Assembly (NCBI GenBank): GCA_038250135.1
Contig: JBBSCP010000053.1
Location: 1-17,527 of the forward strand
Length of the DNA stretch: 17,527 bases
Origin: Falsiroseomonas sp038250135
GTDB lineage: Bacteria; Pseudomonadota; Alphaproteobacteria; Acetobacterales; Acetobacteraceae
Reading direction: 5' to 3'
Within the stretch, counting starts at the first letter, position 1, and each line of letters opens with the position of its first letter. Under the pieces are notes generated by a model, which made no database searches, was not told the DNA's origin, and saw only the letters and a program-made list of their open reading frames with translations. A program made the translations under genes and the position numbers. Below, piece after piece: positions 16,087-17,527 of this stretch.

Positions 16087-16391
16087 GCAAACTTGGGGGC
16101 CAAGCCGCAGACGCGGATCCACGTTTCGGAGGAGGCGAGCATCGCGGTGGTGAGTCGCTGGCCAGCGATTTCGCGCGGGACCGGCGCGCGCGGAAGCGGC
16201 GTGCCGTTCACCGTGACGCTCGCCCGCTCGCGGCCATCGCGCTCCACGAGCAGGGCGCGGAATCCGCCGGTGAAGCCGTAGTCGCGCCACACGAACATGG
16301 CGCCCAGCAGCATCGCCACAGCCAGGACAGGCGCGAGCGCTGCATCGCCGATGCTCGCGAGGCCCGCCACGGCCAGCGCCGTGCCCGCCAC
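16017..16391 (-). CDS. Small hypothetical membrane protein, last gene of the ccdA-DUF302 cluster
   Basis: I do not recognise this family. The start is taken as GTG 16391, immediately after the TAG stop of the DUF302 gene (16395-16393), giving 124 residues. Residues 1-36 are hydrophobic (alanine and valine rich, ending AMLLGAMFVW) and would form one or two membrane segments. A basic loop (WRDYGFTGGFRALLVERDGRERASVTVNG) and a polar tail follow. The last 23 codons lie antisense to the end of the hydrolase gene at 16017-16086. The frame is open further upstream through DUF302, but those codons are a shadow of that gene. Position, strand and tight spacing support a real gene; the weak start context and antisense tail argue for caution. 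Confidence 0.5.
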   Translation of the reverse strand: MAGTALAVAGLASIGDAALAPVLAVAMLLGAMFVWRDYGFTGGFRALLVERDGRERASVTVNGTPLPRAPVPREIAGQRLTTAMLASSETWIRVCGLAPKFAQASVRLKKATVRSQASFAAASW

Positions 16392-16392
16392 G

Positions 16393-16863
16393 CTACTCAG
16401 CGGCCTGGCGGACCAGGGTCTCGATGAAGGCATCGGTGTTGCGCTGACCCTCGGGCGGGATCGTGACGCCGTGTCGGGCAAAGACCCGCTCCGCGATATC
16501 CGCCCCGGTGCTGCGCGTGATGAATGTCCGGCCCTGGTCGTCCTGCCACACCAACACTCGCATCGGCAGGTCGATGGCGAGTGTCGGGTTGGCCGCCATT
16601 CCCGGCGTGCCGGCGCGCGGATTGCCGAACAGCACCACGGTGCGTGCCCGCAGAGTCATGCCGACATCGCGCGCTGCGGCGGCGTGGTCGACCTCGGTGA
16701 AGACGATCCAGCCGGCCTCGCGCACGGCGGCGCCGAAGCGGTCGAGCGTCGCACGCGAGGTGTGCGCGCTGGGCCGGGTCACGAGACCGGCCTGCTGTGC
16801 GCCAACAGGAAGCGCCGGCGACAGCGCCGCGAGAGCCGCGGCAATGATGAGTGTGCGGCGCAT
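16393..16863 (-). CDS. Secreted DUF302 domain protein
   Basis: The start ATG 16863 overlaps the previous stop as TGATG and gives 156 residues. Residues 1-22 (MRRTLIIAAALAALSPALPVGA) are a signal peptide. The body reads like a DUF302 domain: TLDRFGAAVREAGWIVFTEVDHAAAA, RTVVLFGNPRAGTPGMAANPTLAIDLPMRVLVWQDDQG, with the phenylalanine/glycine/asparagine core (LFGNP) and IDLPMR typical of that fold. It has no cysteine, so it is not a redox partner itself. DUF302 proteins are small periplasmic or cytoplasmic domains without an established reaction. It lies in a tight cluster with a CcdA-like protein and two small membrane proteins, which suggests a shared role at the cell envelope, possibly in thiol or sulfur handling. 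That last point is inference. Confidence 0.85.
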   Translation of the reverse strand: MRRTLIIAAALAALSPALPVGAQQAGLVTRPSAHTSRATLDRFGAAVREAGWIVFTEVDHAAAARDVGMTLRARTVVLFGNPRAGTPGMAANPTLAIDLPMRVLVWQDDQGRTFITRSTGADIAERVFARHGVTIPPEGQRNTDAFIETLVRQAAE

Positions 16864-17090
16864 CAACTGGTGCCTCCTGCGAGCATGGCCGTGGCTGCGG
16901 CGATTCCGAGTCCGAGGTGCCCGACGAGCGACAACCGGGCGATCGGCTCGAATCCCACGAAGGGCGGCATCCCGCCGTGGAGGCTTGACATGCCTTGCAT
17001 GGCGAAGGCCCAAAGCGCCACGCAGTAGCCTAGCCCCAAGGCCATCCAGGGCAACTCCGTGGCGTTCATCAGTGTTCCTACCTTGCTCAT
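16863..17090 (-). CDS. Small two-segment membrane protein (75 residues), unknown family
   Basis: I do not recognise this protein. From ATG 17090 it has 75 residues. An internal ATG at 17069 (68 residues) has the better ribosome site, AAGGTAGGA about 6 bases upstream, and may be the true start. Two hydrophobic stretches (LPWMALGLGYCVALWAFAMQ and ARLSLVGHLGLGIAAATAML) are joined by a short loop with LHGGMPPFVGFEP. It ends on the start codon of the DUF302 gene (TGATG), so the two are translationally coupled, and it starts 45 bases after the CcdA-like gene. The arrangement supports a real gene that works with its neighbours in the inner membrane. Confidence 0.7.
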   Translation of the reverse strand: MSKVGTLMNATELPWMALGLGYCVALWAFAMQGMSSLHGGMPPFVGFEPIARLSLVGHLGLGIAAATAMLAGGTS

Positions 17091-17135
17091 TTTTGTTCCG
17101 TTCTCTGTTCCATCGCCAAGCCTGCGCAGCGCGTC

Positions 17136-17527
17136 TCAGAACCTGGTGATCAGTTCCACCCATCCATCCGGCAGCGCTGCCGTCAGCACCGCCTCCACAC
17201 GGCGGTCCAGCCCGCTGAGCATCGCCACGCCAACAAGGGCGAGCACGCCGCCCAGCGCCGGCCGCCCCCAACCGCCCGCCTCGGCCATACGTCGGCGCAA
17301 CCCCGGCATGGCGCTGCGCGCCACGGTGCCCAGCGCCAGTAGTGGCAGTGCGGCACCGAGTGCGAAGGCCGCCATGACAAAGGTGGCCTGGGCCGCCGTC
17401 CCGGCCTGCGCGGCCAGACCCAGCGCGGCGCCCAGGGCCGGTCCGGTACAGGGCGCCCAGGCCACGCCCAGGACGACGCCCAAGCCGAGTTGACCGCCAA
17501 GCCCCTGCGCAGGCATCCGCTGCGCCA
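17136..17527 (-). CDS. CcdA/DsbD-like transmembrane thiol transporter, 3' part (cut by window end)
   Basis: The frame is open to the right edge of the window; the last 130 residues are visible and end at TGA 17138-17136. The block AWAPCTGPALGAALGLAAQ is the second cysteine motif of the CcdA/DsbD membrane domain (PCTGP). It is followed by hydrophobic helices (ATFVMAAFALGAALPLLALGTVA, then GGVLALVGVAMLSGL). Proteins of this family pass electrons from cytoplasmic thioredoxin across the inner membrane to periplasmic thiol proteins, for cytochrome c maturation or sulfur metabolism. The first cysteine lies outside the window, so activity cannot be confirmed. The downstream genes on the same strand are the 75-residue membrane protein and DUF302. 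Confidence 0.85.
   Translation of the reverse strand, partial: AQRMPAQGLGGQLGLGVVLGVAWAPCTGPALGAALGLAAQAGTAAQATFVMAAFALGAALPLLALGTVARSAMPGLRRRMAEAGGWGRPALGGVLALVGVAMLSGLDRRVEAVLTAALPDGWVELITRF

Overview
The window is GC-rich, densely packed bacterial DNA with strong third-position GC bias, ABC uptake systems, an OxyR/KatG pair and a bifunctional PutA. Together these suggest an alphaproteobacterium, most likely of the Rhodospirillales (Acetobacteraceae or Roseomonas-like). That placement is an inference from gene style, not from a marker gene. I see no rRNA, tRNA, insertion sequence, phage gene or CRISPR array. No stretch longer than 300 bases lacks a gene.

Left part (1-4859). A plus-strand operon starts outside the window with the end of a LivF-type ATPase. 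It continues with a periplasmic branched-chain-amino-acid-type solute-binding protein, a short-chain dehydrogenase (1-base overlap) and a metallo-beta-lactamase-fold hydrolase (4-base overlap). This looks like import plus oxidation and hydrolysis of one small organic compound of unknown identity. It converges, with a 4-base overlap, on a minus-strand pair: oxyR followed 19 bases later by a NodB-type polysaccharide deacetylase (PuuE-like) with a degenerate metal site.

Centre (4860-7350). oxyR and katG diverge from a 164-base intergenic region. OxyR keeps both redox cysteines and KatG keeps the heme pocket and the Met-Tyr-Trp adduct residues, so this is a complete peroxide-sensing and detoxifying unit. 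A textbook intrinsic terminator follows katG.

Right centre (7359-11778). A minus-strand operon encodes a tungstate-type ABC importer in the order tupB (TTG start), tupC, tupA. It is followed by a phosphotriesterase-family amidohydrolase whose metal-bridging lysine is replaced by glutamate. Divergent from tupB is a one-component regulator with an excisionase-type helix-turn-helix and a periplasmic-binding-protein-like domain. Its promoter region carries three TGCCGR repeats spaced exactly 10 bp, the last one covering the regulator's start codon.

Right part (11811-17527). A 1113-residue PutA (proline dehydrogenase plus P5C dehydrogenase, without the N-terminal DNA-binding domain) is followed by a YghX-like dienelactone hydrolase with a Tat signal set about 30 residues inside. 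On the minus strand, running toward it, is a tight cluster: a CcdA/DsbD-like membrane protein (cut by the window end), a 75-residue membrane protein, a secreted DUF302 protein and a small membrane protein whose 3' end overlaps the hydrolase gene antisense.

I did not find a convincing wholly new system. The best leads are the repeat-bearing regulator of the tungstate locus and the Glu-type phosphotriesterase homologue next to it.
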